Of a DNA stretch of 40,155 bases, positions 8,225 to 17,054 are shown one piece after another. The notes below the pieces were generated by a model. The model was not told where the DNA came from. It ran no database searches and saw nothing but the letters and a program-made list of their open reading frames with translations. How positions within the stretch are numbered: the stretch's first letter is position 1; each line of letters opens with the position of its first letter. The position numbers and the translations under genes were made by a program. This stretch comes from a virus: IMG/VR virus record IMGVR_UViG_3300047667_001294, positions 1 through 40,155 of that record; one strand, written 5' to 3'.

Positions 8225-10380
8225 TGTTATTTAATCCGCTTACAGATTTTCCTTCTTCCGAAGAAGTTATTAAAGACACAAATTCTATCAATGCGATAAA
8301 TTTAAATGGTCAACGATATCTATTTGCCGTGTGGTTGGATAATGGCAAACAAAAAATTCAAATACCAAGCAAATATCTTAATGAATTAAAAATAGTTGAT
8401 ACTTTGTCTGAGTTTAAAACTTCTGGATCTCTTACCTACAGAGACCCAAATTTTAGTATTTTTAGATTGTTGTCCAAATTGGTTAATATATTAGATGACG
8501 GCTGTATCAAAAATACCGAAGCCGAACGACAGAAAGTTACAGATTTTGCTTTTAGAGGTTCTGGTAGTGAGAGAATACATATTAAACTGTTGCCTATATC
8601 GGGTGATGGTGATGTTGATGTGTTGAAAACTCAACAAAAAATGTCTTCAGGCGGATGGACTATTAAACAAACTTTCGTTATAACTAAAATCGAAAACACC
8701 CCTTCTCCGCTTTCTGCGAAAAACTACCGAATCGACTTTGAGGATGTAATAACGCACGTATTAGAGAGTTACAGAATTACGGAATTCCCATGTAGTTCAA
8801 TTGGGAAGAACGGAATTCCTGAAGAAATAGTTTCGGTGTCTGATTCTCAAACGGGAACGACCAAACCAGATAAACCCGCAATCGAACCGGATGGGTCGAA
8901 ACAAGAAACGAGTTCGGGTGAGGGTATTTCGGGTTCCCCTACGGAAACACCTCCTTCGGAAAACTCCCCCAATACAGCCGCTCAGGAGGCTTCTGGTGCT
9001 AGCGCGGACCCAGAAGAGACATCTAATGAGACATCGGGCTATCCGACACACGGAGAAGGAAAAAACTCCGTTGATGCCGCAAAAACGGGAGAGGCTATTT
9101 ATTGGATTATCCATAAAGCATTAACAGAATATTACGTTAAAACTGGATTTGATGTTCGGGGATACTTACCTAAGATCAAATTTAAAAATGGTGAATATGT
9201 TGTTGACGATATTGAATTAAAAGGCAAAAAGACTAACCGCATCAAGACCAAAACAGGTATGGTGAAGACGGTGCTTGACAAGAATCCTGAAGATGTGTGG
9301 GATTTCGGACCTAATGATAGTTTGTTATTAGCCACTCTAAATGGAGTGGGTGGCACCCATTTACTGTTAGACAAATTTCTAAAGATTCATGTTTCGGGCG
9401 TTGAACACGAAAAATCTGAATTCCTAGATCCCGAAAATAAATCACTCTCAAATCTTAACTGGGAACCTTGCTTATTACATAAAACTAGACCCGCCAACGA
9501 AAACGATAGCCTCACAATAACACTAAGACCCATCTCCTCATGGATGAATAACTTTGGATCTCTTGATGGGGATATTGGCGATGAATATATGGACTCTTTC
9601 ACCTTCAAAAACGAAGAGGATTTTATAAACAAAAGCCTCGGAACTATTAAAGGGTTTATAAACAATTTAACCTTTTGTGAAAATATTGATGCTAAGGCAA
9701 AAAACGTAGCCACACCTATTGATAGGTTTGTTTACGATCCTTTAAGTCCTGAAGACTCTGTTAAATTTATTGTTCCTCATATTGCAGAGCACAATGGCCC
9801 TAGAAAAGCATACATAGCTGAAGTTGAAGGTGGTTTTGAATATTGTAAAAAATATGTGTCCGAACTATATATTAAAGCTTTCGCACCTAAAAAAGATTCA
9901 AAACACAGACACGGTATGGTCAATATTGATGACGACCAGAATCTAAAGAATCAAGATGCCAATGTTAAAATTAGAATCCAAAATAGAATACCAACTAAAA
10001 CTTCTTTGGTTGCTTTGGGTAGAAATCGTCTGATTAAAAATATCATATTCTTTAATGATCTTTTAAGCTTTAGAATAGAAGGCTCTACCCATAGACAAAG
10101 TGGCAACTTCTTTAGTGTTGACCTAGCTGGCGGAACGGACCCCTTTGACGAAAATCTAAATAGATTGCTCGGTGTTTGGTGGTGCGCGCAGGTAACTCAC
10201 GAAATCGATTTTCGAGATAACACATATATGAACGAGATCACTGGAGTTAAATTCCATAGATACAACTCAGATATTGAAAGCCTACCTACGGATAACTCCG
10301 AAGATTTAGATATAGGTATTCCTAGACCTTCTGATGGGCTAACATTACCTAGTGGTATTGGCGATACTGTAATTTCTTAA
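8224..10380 (+). CDS. Probable baseplate hub protein (gp27/late-control-D-like)
   Basis: This 718-residue protein has three parts. Residues 1-200 form an ordered domain, 200-290 are a Ser/Thr/Pro/Glu/Gly linker (TPPSENSPNTAAQEASGASA), and 290-718 form a second ordered region. The C-terminal part (NRLIKNIIFFNDLLSFRIEG through GTDPFDENLNRLLGVWWCAQ and EIDFRDNTYMNEITGVKFHR) has the flavour of tail-hub proteins of the gp27/VgrG/late-control-D group, where a ring forms the tube-baseplate junction. The start overlaps the preceding stop (TAATG). Its TAA shares the palindrome TTAA with the stop of the convergent gene. The hub assignment is tentative. Confidence 0.5.
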   Translation: MLFNPLTDFPSSEEVIKDTNSINAINLNGQRYLFAVWLDNGKQKIQIPSKYLNELKIVDTLSEFKTSGSLTYRDPNFSIFRLLSKLVNILDDGCIKNTEAERQKVTDFAFRGSGSERIHIKLLPISGDGDVDVLKTQQKMSSGGWTIKQTFVITKIENTPSPLSAKNYRIDFEDVITHVLESYRITEFPCSSIGKNGIPEEIVSVSDSQTGTTKPDKPAIEPDGSKQETSSGEGISGSPTETPPSENSPNTAAQEASGASADPEETSNETSGYPTHGEGKNSVDAAKTGEAIYWIIHKALTEYYVKTGFDVRGYLPKIKFKNGEYVVDDIELKGKKTNRIKTKTGMVKTVLDKNPEDVWDFGPNDSLLLATLNGVGGTHLLLDKFLKIHVSGVEHEKSEFLDPENKSLSNLNWEPCLLHKTRPANENDSLTITLRPISSWMNNFGSLDGDIGDEYMDSFTFKNEEDFINKSLGTIKGFINNLTFCENIDAKAKNVATPIDRFVYDPLSPEDSVKFIVPHIAEHNGPRKAYIAEVEGGFEYCKKYVSELYIKAFAPKKDSKHRHGMVNIDDDQNLKNQDANVKIRIQNRIPTKTSLVALGRNRLIKNIIFFNDLLSFRIEGSTHRQSGNFFSVDLAGGTDPFDENLNRLLGVWWCAQVTHEIDFRDNTYMNEITGVKFHRYNSDIESLPTDNSEDLDIGIPRPSDGLTLPSGIGDTVIS

Positions 10381-12389
10381 TAGGTGGGTATATTGTAGTT
10401 TTGAACGTAATGGGTGTGTCGTAAACTCTTAGTAGTTTCATTTGATGAACCGCCATTGAAAATATTTGTATCGCCTCTGTCTGGAGCGTCATTACTAGCT
10501 AGTGTGGCCGCAGTGATTGCTTGTGCATTTTCTTTATTGGCTGCTAACATTTCTAAATGTCTTTTATTACTCAGTTCCGTTTCTTCTCTTGCACGATCTT
10601 TTAGTGCTTTTTGTTCTTTTTCGTATTTCTTTTTAGCTACCCGTTCACCAGACTCCTTAGCAAGGGCATCAGATTCTACCAACGCTTCATACAATGCCTT
10701 CTCTATACCAACTGTATCGATTGTATCAACACCAGCTTTATCGAGATCAAACCCGTCAAGTCCAAGAACACCTAGAGCCTGTTGTGTAGCCCATGGTAAT
10801 TTTTTTATTACCGCATTAGCTGCCGTCTGTATTGCTAGTGGAATGGTGTTAATGAATTCTGTGATAGAATTCACAGCGTAAGAGAAGCGGAGTTTAAACC
10901 TTAAGATTGATTTTGTAAATGTATTTTTAATTTCTCTAAAGAAAAGACTTTGTGCGAATATATCCCAGATGTTCTTCATGCCATCTAAAACAGCACCCCA
11001 GAATTTCTTAAATAACCCAAAATACCATACCCCAAAATTCTTAATAACATCAACGCTCTTGCTGGCGAATTTCAAACCACCTCCATTTCTAAAGAAATCA
11101 AACGTGGCAATGACCCACCCAATGGCTGGCCCAAATAACATTTCACCACCTTCTTTTAATAGATCAATCGCGTCATCAACATCCCCGCCATTTTTAGCAG
11201 TGAACAACCCGAAAACCCCTTTGAATAGATTTGTGATTCCTTTGAAGAACTTGTTATTCATGAACCATGCCTTAATACCTGCGAAAAATCCCTTGCCTTG
11301 ATTTTGTCTTTGGTCCCTAGTGGTTGTTAAATCCCTATAAGCAGAGAATAAATCTATACCTAAAGCCACTGCGTTTCCGATTACAGGAATTATCGGCGCA
11401 ATACCCGCTGCAATATCAAGCATACCCCCTACCACGTCACCATCTTTAAATCTAGAATAGGCAAAGCCAAACGAGATAATAGACCCCAATCCGGGAATTG
11501 CACTAAATGCAATTCTCGCACCCTTGCCCGCAAATTTACCCAATTTACCCAATTTACCCAAACCTACTTTTAATAAACCTATGACGTTTTTAAACATACC
11601 CTTTGCGGGTAACTTGCCTGTCACAAAATTAAAAATACCTTTTAAGCCACCACCCACCTTTTTGAGTATGGGCTTAAAAACGTTATCCATCAAGTTAGTT
11701 AAAATACCAGCCCCGAATTTAAAAATAGATGTTCCGATCATTTTTAAAGTTCCCTTCAACCTACCATCGGTCATAAAACCTTCAAAAAGTAAAGCGGCAC
11801 CAACAGCTAAGGCACCAACAGCTACGCCAGCCATGGCTAACCATTTTAAAATTCCACCCAATTTACCTTTGGGTTTTTCCGAATCTCTACCCGATAATGA
11901 AACATTAGTTGCTGATACCGAACCCAATTTTTCTAATAAACCTTCTTGAACACTTGCGATATGCACGGGCATAGCTTTTCCTGTTCTTTCGGTTGTGAAA
12001 TCATCGGGCAACGGTGGTGGTGTAGCTACACCCATGTTTAAACTTTTAAGAACTCTAGGAAGAATATGTGCAAGAACAACTTCTTTGGGTGGGTCTTTTG
12101 GGTTTTCGGTTGTAAACTTGTTATCGCTTGCGACTGTTTGGAGATTAACTTTATTTTCAAAGTTATCTATAAAAGTGTTTAATGCCTTTTCGTATCTCTT
12201 TTTGAAATTAGTAAACTTACTACTATTAATCTGAAATATATCAGACATAGCAAATGGTTTATTGTCAGTGGAAATACTTTTAAGCTTATCGAAAAATGGC
12301 ACAAATGCACTCGAAAGCTGATCTTCGAAATAGCCATTCCCTTTCGCTGCATCCAATACGGATGCTATTTCTGCTAAATTCAGTTCCAT
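10377..12389 (-). CDS. Tape-measure-like / hub tail-length protein
   Basis: This 670-residue protein has a helical N-terminal region, a strongly hydrophobic stretch at about 180-205 (GILKWLAMAGVAVGALAVGA), repeated Gly/Lys/Phe-rich amphipathic segments, further hydrophobic stretches around 290-350, and a charged helical C-terminal region (EKEQKALKDRAREETELSNK). Alternation of hydrophobic membrane-active segments with helices is typical of tape-measure proteins, which set tail length and enter the membrane on infection; T4 gp29 is of similar size. A triple 9-bp repeat at 11533-11559 encodes a GKLGKLGK-like stretch. It is convergent with the hub-like gene, sharing TTAA, and lies 9 bp after the neck gene. 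Confidence 0.55.
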   Translation of the reverse strand: MELNLAEIASVLDAAKGNGYFEDQLSSAFVPFFDKLKSISTDNKPFAMSDIFQINSSKFTNFKKRYEKALNTFIDNFENKVNLQTVASDNKFTTENPKDPPKEVVLAHILPRVLKSLNMGVATPPPLPDDFTTERTGKAMPVHIASVQEGLLEKLGSVSATNVSLSGRDSEKPKGKLGGILKWLAMAGVAVGALAVGAALLFEGFMTDGRLKGTLKMIGTSIFKFGAGILTNLMDNVFKPILKKVGGGLKGIFNFVTGKLPAKGMFKNVIGLLKVGLGKLGKLGKFAGKGARIAFSAIPGLGSIISFGFAYSRFKDGDVVGGMLDIAAGIAPIIPVIGNAVALGIDLFSAYRDLTTTRDQRQNQGKGFFAGIKAWFMNNKFFKGITNLFKGVFGLFTAKNGGDVDDAIDLLKEGGEMLFGPAIGWVIATFDFFRNGGGLKFASKSVDVIKNFGVWYFGLFKKFWGAVLDGMKNIWDIFAQSLFFREIKNTFTKSILRFKLRFSYAVNSITEFINTIPLAIQTAANAVIKKLPWATQQALGVLGLDGFDLDKAGVDTIDTVGIEKALYEALVESDALAKESGERVAKKKYEKEQKALKDRAREETELSNKRHLEMLAANKENAQAITAATLASNDAPDRGDTNIFNGGSSNETTKSLRHTHYVQNYNIPTY
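11533..11559 (-). repeat. 9-bp tandem repeat, three copies
   Basis: AATTTACCC is repeated exactly three times (plus-strand reading) inside the tape-measure-like gene. On the coding strand it gives a repeated Gly-Lys-Leu tripeptide. In-frame repeat number changes would alter protein length in steps of three residues. Confidence 0.9.
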
Positions 12390-12398
12390 CTAATTTAA

Positions 12399-14015
12399 TT
12401 AGTAAACATAGAAGGGTGTGCTCATACCTCCTTCTGATTTTGTCTTCTTAAGCCAATCGGAGAGTTCTTTTCTCTCCTCAAGACCTTGTGCCAAAAGATC
12501 ATTACCGTTGATTTGCAATCCGCCAATAGTCGATCCGCCAAATTTGGTTAATGTATTACCCATAATAATTTTGGTCAATGCTGTAGAATAATCTTGAACC
12601 CAAGTTTCGGAAATCATTTGTGATATAGATCTCTCTAAGTTAATACCTAACAGGTAACACCCATTTCGGTAAATCCCGCCACTTCTATTTTTAAAGATCT
12701 TCAGTCTCTGGGTAGTGGGGTTAAAATCAAAACTAGTTTTATTACCACCACCAAATCGCTCACGCATCATCTCCATCATCGACATGCTTAGTTCATGCGT
12801 TACTATGTCGTATCCGTATCTGTTGAAATTTCTACCACCAGAGCCATTATACCCGAAAGTTTGTTGTGCTATGATATACTCAAAGCTGAATAACCCAATT
12901 CCGAAATTGTTCGAAGACATAGGGGCAACCTCAAATACACCAGATATTTTTCGACTCTCGCCTCTGTCGTGATCTTGGTAAATATCAAAAGGCTCAACTC
13001 TAGTATCATACACCAAGGTTGTTACGTTTTTATTAAACTCTACATTTGCCGAAATGGGGTTGGCCGTATCTGGGACTGTATTATTATCGGTAACCAATTT
13101 GAAACCAGTATTCTTGTCGATATCAAAAGTCCCTACTAATCCTTCGGGTAATGCGAAGTCGTTAACAAATTCAATACTAGCAGTAATATAACCACAAGTG
13201 TCTAGCTTGCGATCTAAGACGTTGAAGGTTCCCCCTTTGCCTGTATTCAATATTATGGTCTGTAACCCCTCCACGGTGCAGTTAGGGACACTTGTTACCA
13301 CAAGGTGTGTTGCTAATGATGGGTCGAAATCGGGATATAACGTTTCATCCACACCCCACCATTCCCAAGCAGAAATACACGGATCTTTATCCTCCCAACT
13401 AATCGGATAGAATTCGGCGATACCGTTTTCAACTTTGACCCAAACATCCAGAACAGGGGAAAGGGATTCTTGAGGAGGATAAGACTCTAAAGGGGTTATC
13501 GTTACCGAGTTAGCATCACAAACTTCAAAAGACCAAGGGTCGGTTGGTTCATAAGTTATTGCAATCGACCCCGTAGTTTCTGTGGCCGAAACCGTGAGGC
13601 CAGAATCAATCAGCGAGACACCATTTCCGATAAGGGTAGTCTCTACGGTTTCTCCCGAAACATATTCAGTCTCGATAACATCGCCTGTAAGCGCAGGGTT
13701 TGCGTCTACTCCTGTCTGGCATTGACAGTTGGTGACTATTTCATCCAATCTAATTGAACAACCATCATCTAATGCATCGTCGCAAAATAAAACATATTCA
13801 CGATCATAACCAGCATACCTTGAATATAAATCAATTGCCTCGTCTATGTTATTTGCAATTGCTTCATCTGTAGCATTAATCTTGGACAAAGGTGCCCCGA
13901 GACGGATTTTGATTCTATTAGCAAGGTCTTCGTAAGACTTGATGGAAGAATTCCTATAAGTGGAACCACTCCAGTTATCTGGTAGAACGTTATTGGTTGT
14001 AATTTCAGAAGCCAT
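12399..14015 (-). CDS. Neck protein, T4 gp13-like, with large internal insertion
   Basis: Residues about 27-75 (SYEDLANRIKIRLGAPLSKI..DEAIANNIDEAIDLYSRYAGYD) align with the N-terminus of T4 gp13 ([40 protein letters not shown]). The C-terminus (ETWVQDYSTALTKIIMGNTL..GGLQINGNDLLAQGLEERKEL) aligns with the gp13 end ([34 protein letters not shown]). gp13 with gp14 closes the head and joins it to the tail. The protein is 538 residues against 309 in T4. The extra is roughly residues 95-335, a Thr/Ser-rich, Cys-containing beta-type insert. A TAATTA box lies 6 nt before the ATG. Confidence 0.8.
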   Translation of the reverse strand: MASEITTNNVLPDNWSGSTYRNSSIKSYEDLANRIKIRLGAPLSKINATDEAIANNIDEAIDLYSRYAGYDREYVLFCDDALDDGCSIRLDEIVTNCQCQTGVDANPALTGDVIETEYVSGETVETTLIGNGVSLIDSGLTVSATETTGSIAITYEPTDPWSFEVCDANSVTITPLESYPPQESLSPVLDVWVKVENGIAEFYPISWEDKDPCISAWEWWGVDETLYPDFDPSLATHLVVTSVPNCTVEGLQTIILNTGKGGTFNVLDRKLDTCGYITASIEFVNDFALPEGLVGTFDIDKNTGFKLVTDNNTVPDTANPISANVEFNKNVTTLVYDTRVEPFDIYQDHDRGESRKISGVFEVAPMSSNNFGIGLFSFEYIIAQQTFGYNGSGGRNFNRYGYDIVTHELSMSMMEMMRERFGGGNKTSFDFNPTTQRLKIFKNRSGGIYRNGCYLLGINLERSISQMISETWVQDYSTALTKIIMGNTLTKFGGSTIGGLQINGNDLLAQGLEERKELSDWLKKTKSEGGMSTPFYVY

Positions 14016-14168
14016 TACCTTTAATTAGGCTTTTGGTATTGTATCAATCCAACAAGACGTGAGAGAGCGACGATCTGCCGCTAGTAAAGTTTATGGTTAT
14101 ATTAGATCGCGTTTTAATTCTGCGTTCATAAACATTGATTAAACCCAACCTAAACCTTAATTACAATT
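14016..14168. other. 153-bp divergent intergenic region
   Basis: The region lies between the divergent neck and baseplate-chaperone-like genes. It carries TAATTA boxes next to both starts (14158-14163 for the plus gene). The middle (about 14055-14110) is less AT-rich, with no recognisable ORF, tRNA or terminator. It may hold the regulatory DNA for both genes. Confidence 0.4.
14158..14163 (+). promoter_or_regulatory. TAATTA box 5 nt before start at 14169
   Basis: The sequence TAATTA, CAATT, ATG is identical to that before the gene at 2598. Confidence 0.4.
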
Positions 14169-14993
14169 ATGGCAAAAAAAGAATCTGAAAAGTTCACCTC
14201 AATTATTGAATCACTTAAAAAGATTAACGATTCTAAGAGAATTAGTTTTAAACTACCGTCCTCTAAGATCGAGGTTGAATTAAATCCACTACAAGCAAAG
14301 CACATTTCACAAATCAACAGTTCGTTTATGGCTGGTGGTAGTGACGGAACCTTTGCGGCTAGCTTTATCGGTTTATTGAAGAGGTTACTAACTGATGTAT
14401 TGATTCTTCCTGAAGGAAATACCTTCAAAGATTTTGATACTATTGATATGCATTATATCTTGTTCAAAATGAGAGAACTGATCGATCCGATTTTTAATAT
14501 AAAATCTGGTGATGGTGAAAATGATATTGCAATCGATATTAAAAACCATATTAAAAATCTTGATAAACTTAAAAACATCAAAAAAGAAATCACTTTCGGT
14601 AATACTTCTTGTAAAGTTACATTACAGTTACCTAGCTTCGAACATTACGCCAAGTATAGTAAATTCATCGAGATAGCCCACAAAAGCGCCAGAGATCAAA
14701 AAAAACCTAATTTTGAGAATCTTACCAAGGATGTCTTCTCTTTTAGTATATTAACGTATATCTATAAATTGTCGGTTATTGTCGATAAGGAAGAACATGA
14801 ATTTATTTTCTCTGAAGAGACACCAGCGAACCAATCAGAAATTCTTGATCACATACCTAAAGACGAATACTCGGAAATCTTCAAATCTATTTCCAAATTA
14901 ACAGAACCTATCCAAAAATGTCTAGAAACAGATGTCGAAGATGTTTCTATTCCTATCGACCATACATTTCTGATTCAGAACATGGATAGTTAA
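14169..14993 (+). CDS. Baseplate hub assembly protein, gp26/gp51-type (tentative)
   Basis: The 274-residue protein opens with a Lys-rich helix. It then has ISFKLPSSKIEVELNPLQAK at about 25-44, and FDTIDMHYILFKMRELIDP at about 88-106. This order, a short PS-x-x-x-x-V strand at the start and an FD-x-x-x-I-x-x-KMR helix later, is typical of the T4-type baseplate hub assembly proteins found in T4-like marine phages. Such proteins help build the hub and are small and soluble. The stop shares TTAA with the convergent beta-propeller gene. The family call rests on pattern memory and is moderate. Confidence 0.45.
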   Translation: MAKKESEKFTSIIESLKKINDSKRISFKLPSSKIEVELNPLQAKHISQINSSFMAGGSDGTFAASFIGLLKRLLTDVLILPEGNTFKDFDTIDMHYILFKMRELIDPIFNIKSGDGENDIAIDIKNHIKNLDKLKNIKKEITFGNTSCKVTLQLPSFEHYAKYSKFIEIAHKSARDQKKPNFENLTKDVFSFSILTYIYKLSVIVDKEEHEFIFSEETPANQSEILDHIPKDEYSEIFKSISKLTEPIQKCLETDVEDVSIPIDHTFLIQNMDS

Positions 14994-17053
14994 AATTCAA
15001 CCTTTAATATTTTAGTTGCACTACCCGCAGCAAAATATATACTATTTCCTACAGTTACCGCATATGTGAACCAATTGCCACTTGCTCCGAAATCATCCTT
15101 TATGTCCTCAAGACTGACCCATCCGATTTCATCAGTTGCAGGATTAATCCAAAATAAATATGGCATCTGCCACGGAGTCGAATAAATTAAACCATTCGGA
15201 CCCTCCACTGTGGAAAAACTTTTTGACAGTGTTGCTGAATATAGTTCGGTCGGCAGGGGAATCTCTTCGGCCATTTCAGTATCTGGATTTATTTTAAGTA
15301 TCGCGTTTGCGTGTCTAGGCATCGCATAGATACACTGATTTACACTTGAAAGAGCACCCCCGCTATATTTAGCTGTATAAGCTCCGTTGTTAAAATCTAT
15401 TGGTTGTCCTATTGGTGGAATTTCGGCATTACCGTCTAATGTATCCAAACCTTGTTTTGCGGTCATCGTAAACGGATCAATTATACTGATCCTATCGCTA
15501 GTGAATGGAATTCCGAAGACTTTTCCATTATTAGCAGTTACCGCACCCCAATATCTATCAAAGGTATAATCCGCATACGATTCCCAGTCGGTTCTAATAC
15601 TATAAAAAGGCCCAGAACGATCTATATCAAAAAGTATATTTGTGTTTATTTGTGTTTCTAAATCATGAATAAATACTCTGTTAGTTGTCCCCGAGAATGT
15701 TGTTAAAAACAGTTTACCTTGTGATTCGGCAATCCCTCTAGTCTGCCATGCAGAACCACTAGTATCTAGGGTTAGTGTTTCCCCTGAAGCATCTATGATT
15801 AGAATACCCCCAGCGGCATGTGGTGCTGCATATATCAATCCGTTTGAGGCTACTAAAGAACTTACCCACTTTTGGCTGCTCGAAGTAATCCCCGATACAG
15901 AAGGCCCAAAACTCACGGTATCCGTTTCGGGGTCGATTATCATTATTTCGCTAGCTGCGTATGGTGCGGCAATCAACCTCCCGTCCTCCGCTTGAGAAAT
16001 GGACCTCCATTTAATAGAAGTCCCTTTGCTGGTGAGGTCACCAAACGTGCTAATGTTCTTTATTTCTGCGGGTATTGTTTCTGCGGATATTGTAGGGCCG
16101 TATTCGATATATAAATCCCCCTCCTTTTGGCAATCGATTTGGTCTACCTCTGCGCTTGCGGGTAATTCAATTGTATAGCACGACCCCCCAACATAGTTGG
16201 GGTATGTTAACTGCTCGAAGAATACAGACCATTTACCATCTTTAGAATACCCCCCTAACAACTCATATGGAAAATCTAACAATTCAATACCATCCCAAAC
16301 TTTTTCTGATAGATCGTATTCATAAATTCTCAAATTCTGAGCTATATCCGAATCAGTTAGAAATAATTCAATTCTACCTTCTTTGGTATTTAAAACCGCA
16401 GAGGTTATGGTTGCTGTTAGATTGGTGGATATTGTTTTGATATTTTCGCCATCAAAGATTCTCAAATTAAATTCTCCTAAAATTTGATCAATAATAAATA
16501 GTGGATTTTCGTTTTCATCTGAAATTACATTAAAGTAAGACATATACCCCAACGAGAATGTTTCAAAGCTTTTACATGTAGTAAACCAAACTTGACTTTC
16601 CCCCACTAGGACAATCTTATCATAAAAAACATTTACATTTACCAGTTCCAATTCTTCAACTACCAAGCTATCAATGGTTAGAACCGGATTTCTATCAGAA
16701 TCAAAAATGAACAGTTTGCCTACGAAGTTTTTCTTGCTGGTTATATTATTCTCGTTTTCAATATCCTTGAATAGGAGATATGCATTACCACAAACATCCT
16801 CAACACATTTAAACAACCTATCTTCCACGATAGATGCATCAACGCATTGCTGGCTGGCTTTGTTAACTAGAGCACTCAGATCCTCAACGGAAGAGGAGTA
16901 TGCGGTGTAATTTTGAAAGTCTTGGCTTGCCGCATTCCTTGAATCACAATAGACCCCATTCGTTAACTCGAAAGGTGTCCTGTTTTTTTGAACTGTTCGC
17001 TCATTAATAAAACTATTAGGATCTCTTACTACTGTTGGGTTATTTTCACTCAC
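14990..17053 (-). CDS. Beta-propeller virion protein, putative receptor-binding
   Basis: The 687-residue protein starts with GTG (17053). Residues 1-130 look like a virion attachment domain. From about residue 330 to the end it carries repeated blades with the signature LIYAAPHAAGGILIIDAS, such as LIAAPYAASEIMIIDPETD, KVFGIPFTSDRISIIDP, CIYAMPRHANAILKINPDTE and LIYSTPWQMPYLFWINPATD. This YaxPxxaxxixxIDP pattern is a known propeller-type repeat in bacterial and phage surface proteins. At least six blades can be read. The preceding part (130-330) also looks beta-rich. Context among tail genes suggests a fibre tip or baseplate spike that binds the host surface. Confidence 0.65.
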   Translation of the reverse strand: MSENNPTVVRDPNSFINERTVQKNRTPFELTNGVYCDSRNAASQDFQNYTAYSSSVEDLSALVNKASQQCVDASIVEDRLFKCVEDVCGNAYLLFKDIENENNITSKKNFVGKLFIFDSDRNPVLTIDSLVVEELELVNVNVFYDKIVLVGESQVWFTTCKSFETFSLGYMSYFNVISDENENPLFIIDQILGEFNLRIFDGENIKTISTNLTATITSAVLNTKEGRIELFLTDSDIAQNLRIYEYDLSEKVWDGIELLDFPYELLGGYSKDGKWSVFFEQLTYPNYVGGSCYTIELPASAEVDQIDCQKEGDLYIEYGPTISAETIPAEIKNISTFGDLTSKGTSIKWRSISQAEDGRLIAAPYAASEIMIIDPETDTVSFGPSVSGITSSSQKWVSSLVASNGLIYAAPHAAGGILIIDASGETLTLDTSGSAWQTRGIAESQGKLFLTTFSGTTNRVFIHDLETQINTNILFDIDRSGPFYSIRTDWESYADYTFDRYWGAVTANNGKVFGIPFTSDRISIIDPFTMTAKQGLDTLDGNAEIPPIGQPIDFNNGAYTAKYSGGALSSVNQCIYAMPRHANAILKINPDTEMAEEIPLPTELYSATLSKSFSTVEGPNGLIYSTPWQMPYLFWINPATDEIGWVSLEDIKDDFGASGNWFTYAVTVGNSIYFAAGSATKILKVEF

Positions 17054-17054
17054 G

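Noticed and set aside
11524-11949. Plus-strand 141-residue Pro/Lys-rich frame
   Set aside because: It is the antisense of the Gly/Lys-rich tape-measure-like gene, which explains its composition.
14016-14168. Possible tRNA or small gene in the 153-bp gap
   Set aside because: No cloverleaf or CCA-type end could be drawn, and only a 12-codon frame was found.
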